A DNA stretch of 35,915 nucleotides from Verrucomicrobiota bacterium (GTDB taxonomy: Bacteria > Verrucomicrobiota > Verrucomicrobiia > Limisphaerales > UBA11320): NCBI GenBank assembly GCA_016199985.1, contig JACQFQ010000018.1, forward strand, positions 1 to 35,915. The letters run 5' to 3'. This document shows, piece after piece, positions 1 to 8,149 of the stretch (positions are counted from its first letter, which is position 1; the number at the start of each line of letters is the position of its first letter). The notes under the pieces are model-generated. The model was not told the DNA's origin and ran no database searches. It was given only the letters and a program-made list of their open reading frames with translations. Position numbers and translations under genes: made by a program.

Positions 1-210
1 CTGATCAACTTTGGTGCAGCAACCTTTAAGGAGGGCGTGAGACGCATCGCCAACGATCATCGGAACTTCGCGGCTTCGCGGCTTCGCGTGAACCAGAACA
101 TGCCCGGCTCCGGTGAGAGTGCGATGAAAGGAGGGCGACAGGGGTCCCCAGTTGCAGGTCCCACTCACTCCCCAACCGATTGGTCGCTTCACGGCAGGCC
201 TTTCAAGTAG
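1..210 (+). CDS. Possible 3' end of a gene entering from the left
   Basis: The first reading frame is open from the window edge to a TAG at 208-210, giving about 69 residues. A GTG at 37 follows an AAGGAGG-like stretch, but that stretch sits only two bases away, too close for a normal ribosome site. No family is recognised. Codon third positions are GC-rich in the first half but look random later, and a short 8-bp tandem (TTCGCGGC, 67-88) lies inside. It may be the tail of a real gene or simply non-coding. I treat it as weakly supported. Confidence 0.2.
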   Translation: MINFGAATFKEGVRRIANDHRNFAASRLRVNQNMPGSGESAMKGGRQGSPVAGPTHSPTDWSLHGRPFK

Positions 211-409
211 AGCCGGAAAGACAAATTGTTTGTCGGAGCGCTATAAGTGCCCGGAAGGCCCGGCGTCCAGCTGACAAGGTTCGTGGACATTTCAAGTTCA
301 AGAGAGCCACCTGTGGATTCTGCGCAGTCTGCGGTCAAGGTGGCTGTCGTTTCCGAGTTCAAGCGGATTCGCGGAAATTAGGCAGGGCCGGCCAAATCAG
401 GACACCACC
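211..409. other. Non-coding stretch before the first repeat copy
   Basis: No convincing gene, RNA or terminator was seen. A 110-residue open frame starting at 180 crosses the region, but its composition (Arg, Cys and Lys scattered, no hydrophobic pattern) and its overlap with the dispersed repeat argue against it being a protein. Confidence 0.4.
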
Positions 410-506
410 AATTAATCCATGGCCTCGCCAAGCTTTGTTCATTAGGGTTTTGTTCGTTCACAACAAACCGAGCCGCCGATGGATTTCCAAGAGCTATGCC
501 GATCGC
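410..506 (+). repeat. 97-bp dispersed repeat, copy 1
   Basis: This segment aligns without gaps to 6364-6460, with 9 differences in 97 positions by eye (about 91% identity). It starts with AATTAATCCATGGCCTCG and ends in ATGCCGATCGC, where the ATG at 496 is the start codon of the next gene. Similarity stops abruptly at both ends. Short inverted ends are visible: AATCCAT at 414-420 and ATGGATT at 479-485. It could be a small non-autonomous mobile element, a REP-like intergenic repeat, or a duplicated promoter and 5' leader. Confidence 0.85.
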
Positions 507-1731
507 ATCTGAAACACAGGCGTCATCTCCCCGCTTCTCCGCGAGGCGAAATGCGCCTATCGCCTTGAGGCGCGCCCATCATTTGAGCGCGATCGGCCTG
601 AGCCTGCTGGGAATCATCGCCGATCACTCCGACCGTGTGGAGGCGGCGGAGGAGGGCCCCGCTGGCGCCGCTCTTGTTTCCTGGGATCGCGGATTCTCCA
701 GCACGAACGCCCTCCTCGCTCCTGGCAAGCTGGACTTTCTCTTCAAACATCGGCCGGCGGAGAATCAATACGATGTGTTCGCCTGGACGCCTGTTCTCAA
801 GGGCGGCCTGGGACGGCTGGATCCTGATGTCGGCGCGCATACCGATTTCGCGGGCGGCTACATCCGCCCCTTGGCTGCAAGACCGTCCTACGGCGACCTC
901 ATCCTGGGAGGCCTGAGCGTGACATCAGCCACGCGCAGGGATGGGGAGTTCCAGGGAGAGTATCGATTTCCGTTTGGCCTGGGTTTTGGCGGAGGATTTG
1001 TTCAGTCGAATCCGGGCAATGGCATCAGTTACGAAAAAATCACCTACCGCGGTTCGCGAGGGGATTGGAGCTATATAGGCGAGATCCAAACCCAGGAAGT
1101 CGCGGGGCATTCCTCGGTGGGCGGTTATGGAGCGGTCTACGACCGGAACTGGATGTGGGTCGGGGGAACCGACGGCGAGCAGTGGCGCGCCTCGATCGCC
1201 TATCTCGGACCCGAGCGATGGAAGTACCTGCGCCCGGCTGTGGAGATCCTCTATGTCGATAACACCATCGGGAACTTCACGGGCTCCCGAAACTTGTTTG
1301 CCAACGTCACCTTCAAGTACGAGGGGGGATTCCTCAGTCACCCGGCGAGGCTCGGGCGGGCCATGGGACCTCAGGGCACTGAATACGGGAACCCTCTGGG
1401 GTTTTTGACGCCGACCTGGAACCGGCGCCTGGAGGTTTGGGAGATGGGCGGATTGGCCGATTTCCGAGCCGACCGGGTTCGGGCAGCCAATGGCGCTGTC
1501 ACAGAGCGATATGAAGCCCTCGTGTTTCCAGGACAACTGGATGATCAAGCCGCGTGGTGGGACCATTTTTTTCTCGGCGCCTCCTACTCCAGGAACTCAT
1601 TGCGCTCCACGGGAGGAGTTCTGGGAGGGTTTGCCGGCAGGCTCGCTTTCTTGAACGTTTCCGCAGGCATCGACTATGAGATCCACCCGGCCCGCACCAC
1701 GATCACAATCGGCATCATCGACAGGTTTTAG
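496..1731 (+). CDS. Secreted beta-barrel-like protein of unknown function
   Basis: This is a 411-residue protein of no family I recognise. Residues 1-30 are basic. A hydrophobic core at about 30-42 followed by VEA at 48-50 looks like a signal peptide. The rest alternates short polar and aromatic stretches rich in Gly, Trp, Tyr and Phe with no long helices, as in outer-membrane beta-barrels. The protein ends in Phe (IGIIDRF), the usual last residue of barrel proteins inserted by BamA. The start codon and first three to four codons lie inside the 97-bp repeat, and no later ATG keeps the signal peptide, so the repeat seems to supply translation initiation. A lipoprotein gene follows closely on the same strand. 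Barrel topology is inference. Confidence 0.7.
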   Translation: MPIASETQASSPRFSARRNAPIALRRAHHLSAIGLSLLGIIADHSDRVEAAEEGPAGAALVSWDRGFSSTNALLAPGKLDFLFKHRPAENQYDVFAWTPVLKGGLGRLDPDVGAHTDFAGGYIRPLAARPSYGDLILGGLSVTSATRRDGEFQGEYRFPFGLGFGGGFVQSNPGNGISYEKITYRGSRGDWSYIGEIQTQEVAGHSSVGGYGAVYDRNWMWVGGTDGEQWRASIAYLGPERWKYLRPAVEILYVDNTIGNFTGSRNLFANVTFKYEGGFLSHPARLGRAMGPQGTEYGNPLGFLTPTWNRRLEVWEMGGLADFRADRVRAANGAVTERYEALVFPGQLDDQAAWWDHFFLGASYSRNSLRSTGGVLGGFAGRLAFLNVSAGIDYEIHPARTTITIGIIDRF

Positions 1732-1813
1732 ACCGATGTTGGGCCGCGTCCCTCAAGATGGGGAATCGAGTGTGCCCGATGCGGCCCAGTTCAGGCGCGT
1801 CGAACTGACTCCA

Positions 1814-2428
1814 ATGGGCCAACAGCGGAAGGCGGGCGACGTCGCGGACTACCTCGCCTCGATCCTTCTTCTGCTCTCCTGTCTTGCGACGCTCACCGCG
1901 TGCCAATCGCAGCCGAACGTTCGTCGCGGCGGAGACATCCAGCCGCCCTGGGCAGGACAGCTCCGTGGAGAGGGCCTGCGGGGTTTCGTTGTGACAGAGG
2001 AATTCAACCGTCGATCGACGATCATGATCACAGCGACGAACCACGTTGGCATTCTGAAGTTGGAAAGATTCGACGGCCTCGAGGCCGAATCCGCCCATCG
2101 CATGATCGAGGACGGAATCATGGGTTTGGAGGCGCTTTACGCCAATGCGCTGTCGCCCTATCCGGGGGACATTTCCAATCGTGTGGTGACCGAGGCCGCG
2201 TATCGTCCCAAGCGAGTCGCCGATGGCGCTCACGCGGCGTTTCTAGTTTTTGCGAATGATCGGTTTGGCTACGGAGGAACCACGGCGGATCAATGCGTTT
2301 ACAGAAGCGTGCTGGCCTGGCGCTATAGCGATCATTCGGGCGAGCTCACGAGGATTCGCTTGTTCGTTCCCCGCGGCGTCCGGGACGAAGTTCTCGAGAG
2401 GTGGTTGCGCTCGATCGCCTGCCCCTAG
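1814..2428 (+). CDS. Putative lipoprotein of unknown function
   Basis: From the ATG at 1814 the product has 204 residues and a textbook lipoprotein signal: a basic start (MGQQRK), a hydrophobic run from about 14 to 28, and the lipobox LTAC with the acylated Cys at 30. The open frame extends further up, to an ATG at 1736 just after the preceding stop, but that start would bury the signal behind 26 extra residues, so 1814 is preferred. Neither start has a clear Shine-Dalgarno. The mature part (about 175 residues) has no recognisable domain. It probably shares a transcript with the barrel-like gene upstream, and the two could act together in the outer membrane. The gene runs convergently into the YCF48/Ig gene with a 34-bp gap. 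Confidence 0.7.
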   Translation: MGQQRKAGDVADYLASILLLLSCLATLTACQSQPNVRRGGDIQPPWAGQLRGEGLRGFVVTEEFNRRSTIMITATNHVGILKLERFDGLEAESAHRMIEDGIMGLEALYANALSPYPGDISNRVVTEAAYRPKRVADGAHAAFLVFANDRFGYGGTTADQCVYRSVLAWRYSDHSGELTRIRLFVPRGVRDEVLERWLRSIACP

Positions 2429-2462
2429 CAATCCCGGGCTGAGCGGCCAGCAGGCGATCGCG

Positions 2463-5400
2463 TCATTGAGAGACGGCCCGGTAGAAGCGCGCGGCCAAGC
2501 CCGTCGTCGTCGCATCGACGATGTTGGTCGTCGAATCCGTGAGCGTGAAAGAGTGGATCAGGCTCCATCCCGCCACGGGAAGCTGATCGGCCGCCTCGAG
2601 ACGATAGGCGCTGCCCTCGTCTCCGCTCACGCGCAGCTCCAATGCTCCATTGACGAATCGAGCGAACAGCCTTGGCGCCCGCGCCACAGCGTCCGATTGG
2701 AGAACTGTTCCGCGGTTGCCGATTGTGATGAATCGATTGTCGAAGTAGCGGACGCCATGGAGGTTCTCAGTAATCCAGGGGGAGCGCTCAACCCAGGTGA
2801 TTGCGTCGCTCGAACTCAGGACGATGCCCTCATTGCCCGTGGCCACCCATAGGCCGGCGGCATACGTGACAGAGCGAAGATTGTTCAGCTGTCCCGTGAA
2901 GCGGGCTTGCCAGTCCAGGCCATTGGTGGAAACGAGAATGACGCCATCGTTGGCGGTCGCCACAAAGAGGCGATTGACGTACGTCACCGACCTCAGATTC
3001 TTGCCGATGTACTGATTGCGCCGCGTCCACGATTTTCCATCCACCGAAGTGATAAGCGTGCCATTGGGCGGCAGGTTGTCGCCGACCGCGACGAAAAGGC
3101 CGTTGCCGAAGGCGATTTCATTCAGATCGTTGGCGGTAGGCGACGGCTGTTGCGTCCAGAGGACGCCCTCTGGCGAAGTGAGAATCGTCCCCTGAGTGCC
3201 GACGGCCACCCATAGCCCTTTGCCGCGTCGCACGCTCTTCAACGACGATGAGGCGGGGCCGCCTATCCGGCGCACAGTCCACTGCGCGCCATCGGGTGAA
3301 GTGATGATCGTTTCGGGTTCGCCCACGGCTACGCTCAAACCTTCCGACGAATCCACTCCGTGAAGATCGTTCGTGATTCCTGTGAACCGCTGCGTGAACG
3401 CCGCCCCATCGGCGGACGTGAGGATCGTGCCGCCCTTGCCCGCGACAATCACGAAGTCGCCTCGCAGGGACATGCCGTCCAGGTCGCGCGAGGGGCCCCG
3501 GCTGCCTTGAAGCCACCGGGCGCCATCGACCGAATAGAGCGCCGTGCCATTCTCTCCCACCGCGACAAAAACTCCATCGCCGAACACGATGGACTCGAGG
3601 CGATCCGGTGTGCCGGAGTCCTCCTTCTTCCAGTCCGACGCGCCGACGGAACTCAGAATGCTTCCCTTTGACCCGACCGCCACATATTTCCCATTTCCAA
3701 ACGCGATCCCACGCAGCGTTGTCGTGACGCTGGAGTCCCGTGATTTCCATGAGACGCCGGTCGTCGATGTGAGAATGGATCCCTGGGCGCCCACAGCGAC
3801 GAAGCGGCCGTTCCCATAAGCCACGCTTTCCATATTGCCGACCGGACCGGCGGATGAAGGGGACCAATCAACGCCGTCCGTCGAGATCCACAGAGATCCA
3901 TTCGCCCCGACAGCCACGAAAGTTCCATTCCCAAACGCGACGTCAAGAAAGCCTCTGGCTCCAGCCGCGCTGAAACGCGCGTCCGCCCACTGCAAGCCAT
4001 CCTTCGATGTCAGGATTCTGCTCCGCCCCGCCGCGACGAAGCGATCATTGCCAAAAGCGACAGAGGACAGCGAAAGGAGGGGCGGACCGATGAATGAAGT
4101 CTCCCAGGACACACCCTCCCGGGAGACGAGGATGTTCCGCTCGCCCACCGCGACATAGAGCCCGTTGCCAAACGCGACGCCCGAAAGCTCAACCTCCGCC
4201 TTCAATCGATGGACCGACCAATCGACGCCGTTTGTTGAGACGACGATGGCCCCTCGGCTTCCCACCGCGACAAAGCGGCCGTCGCCGTGCGCCACATCCA
4301 GCAGAACATCGGACTGCGGCAGCGGGTTTCGCTGGGTCCAGCGGTCGATGGGCTGGCTGGGAATGACACTGACATTTGCAACGATGCTTGTGGCGGCCCC
4401 CAGCGCGCCGTTGGCCCGGAAGGAATAGTCGCCGGCGTCGGACATCGCCACTTCACGAAGAATGAGCTGGGAGTTTGCGGTCAGCGGCAATCCGACTGGG
4501 ACGCCGTTCCGGATGAGGGAATAAAACGTGGAGGGATGAACGGCGTCGTTCGGAATGTCCAACGAGATTGTCGCTCCGCGCCCATCCACGATTGGGATGG
4601 ATATCTGCCCGACCGCGGATGCTGGAGGGTAGGCTATGACCTCGACCGTGATGGTTGGGCTGGCGGCCACATTGAGCGCATTGCTGACGGAGACGGAGTA
4701 GGGGCCGGACATCGAATCGTTGAGGTGGAACAAGACCAGGACGCTATTGGTCGCCCCTGGCAGGTCCTTTCCCTTGAAACTCCATTGAAAGGAAGGCGGC
4801 GGCCAGGCGGTAGCGCTTACGGACAGGGAATAATCCGATCCGGCAGGGGCCTGAACTGTGGAAGCCGATACGGGAGAAGTGATGACCGGCGGCGAAGGGA
4901 TAGGGGGGTCAGTCGGATTCACAGTGACAGTGAGCGTCGCCACGAGACTCGTGGCAATCACGCCGCCCGCGCCGTTGGCCACCATTGTGTAGAGTCCCGC
5001 GAGGTCAGTGGTGATGTTCTTGAACCCCAGCCACGTGTTGGTGGCATCCGGGATTGCCGCGCCGTTGCGCATCCACTGGTAGGTCGGCTCCTCAAGGCAA
5101 GGCGGAGTCGATTCGAAGTACTTCACGACCGCATTCCCGTTCCTTTCCACGAGGGTCAGGGTGGTGGGCTGGACGGGAAACGCAGGGTCCACGAGCGGGA
5201 GGCTGAACTGGGCGATGTCGGTGCCCACCGCCACGTACTTTCCGTTCCCAGCCGCGATCGCCCTGATGGACAGAGTCCGCGGCAGCGACAGTTGAGTCCA
5301 CGTTGTCCCGCCCCTCGAATACCAGGCTATGTCGCTCGGAGTCGGCCCGTGTGCGATGATCCAGGCGCAGTCTCCGCCCAACGCATCCACAAGCCCCGCT

Positions 5401-6176
5401 GGTACGCCGATCCCCCGCCAATTCAGGCCATCCGCCGACACCGCCAAGTGTTGCGATATCCCCGCGTCATGTCCGTATTCGTCATGCTGATGACGTTCGA
5501 TCACCAACGCAAAGTTCTCTCCGCCAAAAATGATGGGGCCTCTTGCGCGGCCATTACGACCTCCCACGGCGCCGATGCTTCCCTGCTCCTTCCATGCGAG
5601 GCCATCGGCTGAAGACAGAAACAAGTTCGCGCCATCGACTCCTCCGACGGCAAGAAACTTTCCCGCGCCGAAGGCGATGCCTCCAAAAGGGAGGCCGTTT
5701 GTGGCGGAGGCAGATCCCGAGGCTTCGAGTTCGATTGTGACCCATTTCGCGCCGTCGGCTGACGACAGCAGGGTCCAGCTTCCAGTCCTGCCCTGGCCGG
5801 CGACCACAAACCGGTCGTTGCCAAAAGCGATCCTTGGGGATGCCATGACCGCATTGGTGCTTCGTACGGTCCAGTTGATGCCGTCCGGCGAATTGAGCAA
5901 CGTGCCGTTTGCTCCCGCGGCGACAAACTGTCCACCGCCAAATGCGACCGCATCCAGCTGGTTCTGCGTGCCCGATGAACGCAACTCCCAGGCCGCCCCG
6001 CCTACGGAGCTGTAGACGGCCCCTCCGCTTCCAACAGCGACAAAGGCGCCGCCGCCGAACGCAACGGCGACTAGCGTTTGTCCTGGCGGGAGCAGCGGGG
6101 CGGAGGCCCCATGGGCCAGAAGCCCGAAACAAGCAACGCCGATCCAGCTGTTAATGACAGTTCGATTCACAGCCAT
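2463..6176 (-). CDS. Secreted YCF48/BNR-like beta-propeller protein with Ig-like domains
   Basis: From the ATG at 6176 the product has 1,237 residues and starts with a signal peptide (basic AVNR, hydrophobic core, cleavage near HGASA). The frame stays open to a TTG at 6287, which has AGGA seven bases before it, so a longer start is possible. The body is built from many repeats of about 42 residues with the core AFGNGRFVAVG followed by a strand ending DGVxW. About seven lie in the N-terminal third and a longer series in the C-terminal half. Between them, roughly residues 350-620, lie three Ig-like domains with YQW or FQW and AGxY motifs. The end, closing in FYRAVSQ, resembles a domain often found at the C-terminus of Verrucomicrobial Ig-like proteins. 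A surface or secreted binding role is likely; no catalytic motif is seen. Confidence 0.85.
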   Translation of the reverse strand: MAVNRTVINSWIGVACFGLLAHGASAPLLPPGQTLVAVAFGGGAFVAVGSGGAVYSSVGGAAWELRSSGTQNQLDAVAFGGGQFVAAGANGTLLNSPDGINWTVRSTNAVMASPRIAFGNDRFVVAGQGRTGSWTLLSSADGAKWVTIELEASGSASATNGLPFGGIAFGAGKFLAVGGVDGANLFLSSADGLAWKEQGSIGAVGGRNGRARGPIIFGGENFALVIERHQHDEYGHDAGISQHLAVSADGLNWRGIGVPAGLVDALGGDCAWIIAHGPTPSDIAWYSRGGTTWTQLSLPRTLSIRAIAAGNGKYVAVGTDIAQFSLPLVDPAFPVQPTTLTLVERNGNAVVKYFESTPPCLEEPTYQWMRNGAAIPDATNTWLGFKNITTDLAGLYTMVANGAGGVIATSLVATLTVTVNPTDPPIPSPPVITSPVSASTVQAPAGSDYSLSVSATAWPPPSFQWSFKGKDLPGATNSVLVLFHLNDSMSGPYSVSVSNALNVAASPTITVEVIAYPPASAVGQISIPIVDGRGATISLDIPNDAVHPSTFYSLIRNGVPVGLPLTANSQLILREVAMSDAGDYSFRANGALGAATSIVANVSVIPSQPIDRWTQRNPLPQSDVLLDVAHGDGRFVAVGSRGAIVVSTNGVDWSVHRLKAEVELSGVAFGNGLYVAVGERNILVSREGVSWETSFIGPPLLSLSSVAFGNDRFVAAGRSRILTSKDGLQWADARFSAAGARGFLDVAFGNGTFVAVGANGSLWISTDGVDWSPSSAGPVGNMESVAYGNGRFVAVGAQGSILTSTTGVSWKSRDSSVTTTLRGIAFGNGKYVAVGSKGSILSSVGASDWKKEDSGTPDRLESIVFGDGVFVAVGENGTALYSVDGARWLQGSRGPSRDLDGMSLRGDFVIVAGKGGTILTSADGAAFTQRFTGITNDLHGVDSSEGLSVAVGEPETIITSPDGAQWTVRRIGGPASSSLKSVRRGKGLWVAVGTQGTILTSPEGVLWTQQPSPTANDLNEIAFGNGLFVAVGDNLPPNGTLITSVDGKSWTRRNQYIGKNLRSVTYVNRLFVATANDGVILVSTNGLDWQARFTGQLNNLRSVTYAAGLWVATGNEGIVLSSSDAITWVERSPWITENLHGVRYFDNRFITIGNRGTVLQSDAVARAPRLFARFVNGALELRVSGDEGSAYRLEAADQLPVAGWSLIHSFTLTDSTTNIVDATTTGLAARFYRAVSQ

Positions 6177-6363
6177 CCCAAGCCCTGAGCCACTCATGGG
6201 TGAGTTCGATGGGGCAAGCATGGAGTCGAAGCCGAAAGCACCCACCCCAGCTGATGAACAATTCAGCAGTTCATGCGGGATTTGCAATGCTTTTTCCTGG
6301 CTTGTCTTGTCCTGCCTTCGTCGCGTCCGTCGCGTCGATGCGGTTCAACTTCCTGCCCCCGTG

Positions 6364-6460
6364 AATTAATCCATGGCCTCGTCGAGTTTTGTTCATTAGG
6401 CTTTTGTTCGTTCACGGGAAACTGAGCCGCCGATGGATTTCCAAGAGCCATGCCGATCGC
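6364..6460 (+). repeat. 97-bp dispersed repeat, copy 2
   Basis: This is the partner of 410-506, ungapped and about 91% identical by eye. It carries the same inverted ends (AATCCAT 6368-6374, ATGGATT 6433-6439) and again ends in ATGCCGATCGC, with the ATG at 6450 opening the PQQ-like gene. It lies in the intergenic region between the divergent YCF48/Ig gene and the PQQ-like gene. Confidence 0.85.
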
Positions 6461-8042
6461 GCCCGTCATCCAAGAGCCTATGAGCGAGATCGTCCAGCCT
6501 ATCGCCCCCCGCGCCAAAGGAAGCCGCGTGCGCTGGCTGCCGGTTCCGGTGATCCTGGGGCTCGCGGGAGTCGCGGTGATAATCCTTCGCCAACTCCCGC
6601 ATCGGTCGGAACAGGATTTCAACCTGGCTGTCGCCAAAGTCCTGATCGCGACCCTGGCTGCCCTCGTCATTTGGTTGATGTTCTTCTCCGGCATGCGATG
6701 GCGGTGGCGACTCAGCGTCTTCGCCGGCATGCTTGCCGTGTTCGCCCTGGGCGCCTCCTGCTTTCGAATCCGCGGCGTGAGCGGGAACCTTGTCCCGATT
6801 CTCGAGCCCCGGTGGGCCCGGCGCGATTGGGCGGCTCCTGTTCCTTCCGCGCCCGTCCATCCGGCATCCAGCGTTCCCGGCGCGGCTGATTATCCCCAGT
6901 TCCTCGGGCCGAATCGAAACGCGGTGTTGGACGGGCCGAGGTTCGGAACCAATTGGATCGCGCGTCCGCCGGTGTTGCTCTGGAGACAGCCTGTGGGGAC
7001 TGCCTGGTCTGGATTCGTGGTGAGCGGGGCGTTCGCGATCACGCAGGAGCAAAGGGGCGATGAAGAGATGGTCATCGCCTATGACCTGCCCACGGGCCGC
7101 GTTCTTTGGACGCATTCCGACAGGACGCGGTATTTCACCGATCTTGCGGGCGAAGGGCCCCGAGCCAACCCCGCCGTTGCGGAAGGCGCCGTGTTCACGC
7201 AAGGCGCAACCGGTCGTCTCAACTGCCTCGACCTGTCCGATGGCCATGTCGTGTGGACCAAAGATGTCCTGACCGAAAACCATGTCGGCGTCCCGTCCTG
7301 GGGACAGTCGAGCTCTCCGCTGATCTTCAACGACTGGGTCGTTGTGAGCGCGGGGGGACATCATGATCGCGCGCTGATCGCGTATCGGCGACGGGACGGA
7401 GGCGTCGTGTGGACGGGCGGCAGCGAGGGCGGCACATACAGCTCTCCTCTTGCAACGAAGCTCGACGGCGTCGAGCAGATCCTCCTTTTCGGCGATTCCC
7501 TCACGGGCCACGACGCCGCCAGTGGAAAAGTTCTATGGCATTACCCCTGGCCTGGGGGGCATCCGCATGTGGCCATGCCCGTTCGTGTGAAGGACTCGGA
7601 CGTGATCGTCTCCAGCGGCTACGGCACTGGAAGCGGCCGTGTGTCCGTGAAACGAGATCCATCGGGAAAGTGGACAGCCACGGAAATCTGGAGATCAAAC
7701 CGGCTGAAGGCGAAGTTCACAAACCTCGTCGTGCGGCAGGGATTTCTGTACGGGTTGGATGACGGGATCATGGCCTGCCTGGACGCGGAGACCGGCCAGT
7801 TCCGGTGGAAGGACGGCAGGTATGGCCACGGGCAAGTGCTGTTGGTCGGCAATCTCCTTCTGGTTCTCGCCGAGAGCGGCGATCTGGCGATGCTGGACCC
7901 GAGCCCGGACGGGCTTCGGGAGATTTGCAGGTCCCGAGTGCTCCAGGGGAAGACGTGGAATCCGCCAGCCCTGGCCGGAGAGTTCCTGGTCGTGCGCAAC
8001 GACAAGGAGGCCGCCTGCTATCGAATGCCGTTGGGCTTCTGA
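6450..8042 (+). CDS. Membrane-anchored PQQ-like beta-propeller protein
   Basis: The 530-residue product has three predicted membrane segments at about 29-47, 58-80 and 87-104. A propeller domain of the PQQ-binding-like (pyrrolo-quinoline quinone) type follows from about 145 to the end. Several blades show the family pattern of a residue run such as AYDLPTGRVLWTH, LDLSDGHVVWTKD or LDAETGQFRWKDG. In Planctomycetes and Verrucomicrobia such proteins are common and often act as scaffolds or dehydrogenases outside the membrane; whether this one binds PQQ cannot be read from the sequence. The start at 6450 lies in the 97-bp repeat; an in-frame ATG at 6480 is an alternative and would give 520 residues. 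The cytochrome-type dehydrogenase gene starts 107 bp downstream on the same strand, so co-transcription is plausible. Confidence 0.85.
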   Translation: MPIAPVIQEPMSEIVQPIAPRAKGSRVRWLPVPVILGLAGVAVIILRQLPHRSEQDFNLAVAKVLIATLAALVIWLMFFSGMRWRWRLSVFAGMLAVFALGASCFRIRGVSGNLVPILEPRWARRDWAAPVPSAPVHPASSVPGAADYPQFLGPNRNAVLDGPRFGTNWIARPPVLLWRQPVGTAWSGFVVSGAFAITQEQRGDEEMVIAYDLPTGRVLWTHSDRTRYFTDLAGEGPRANPAVAEGAVFTQGATGRLNCLDLSDGHVVWTKDVLTENHVGVPSWGQSSSPLIFNDWVVVSAGGHHDRALIAYRRRDGGVVWTGGSEGGTYSSPLATKLDGVEQILLFGDSLTGHDAASGKVLWHYPWPGGHPHVAMPVRVKDSDVIVSSGYGTGSGRVSVKRDPSGKWTATEIWRSNRLKAKFTNLVVRQGFLYGLDDGIMACLDAETGQFRWKDGRYGHGQVLLVGNLLLVLAESGDLAMLDPSPDGLREICRSRVLQGKTWNPPALAGEFLVVRNDKEAACYRMPLGF

Positions 8043-8149
8043 GCAAGGCGACCTCTGATTCTACCGCAAGGATCCAGGGAGGATCCTGCGACGAAGATGT
8101 CGGCGAAAATCCAGGTGAAACGGGCCGAGTCCTCTGTATTGTCCGACGC

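Noticed and set aside
67..88. Short tandem of TTCGCGGC, nearly three copies
   Set aside because: Too short and too GC-biased to be more than chance in this genome, and seen only once.
180..512. 110-residue open frame covering the first repeat copy
   Set aside because: Composition is random, it lacks a ribosome site, and its end is repeat sequence that also overlaps the start of the barrel-like gene.
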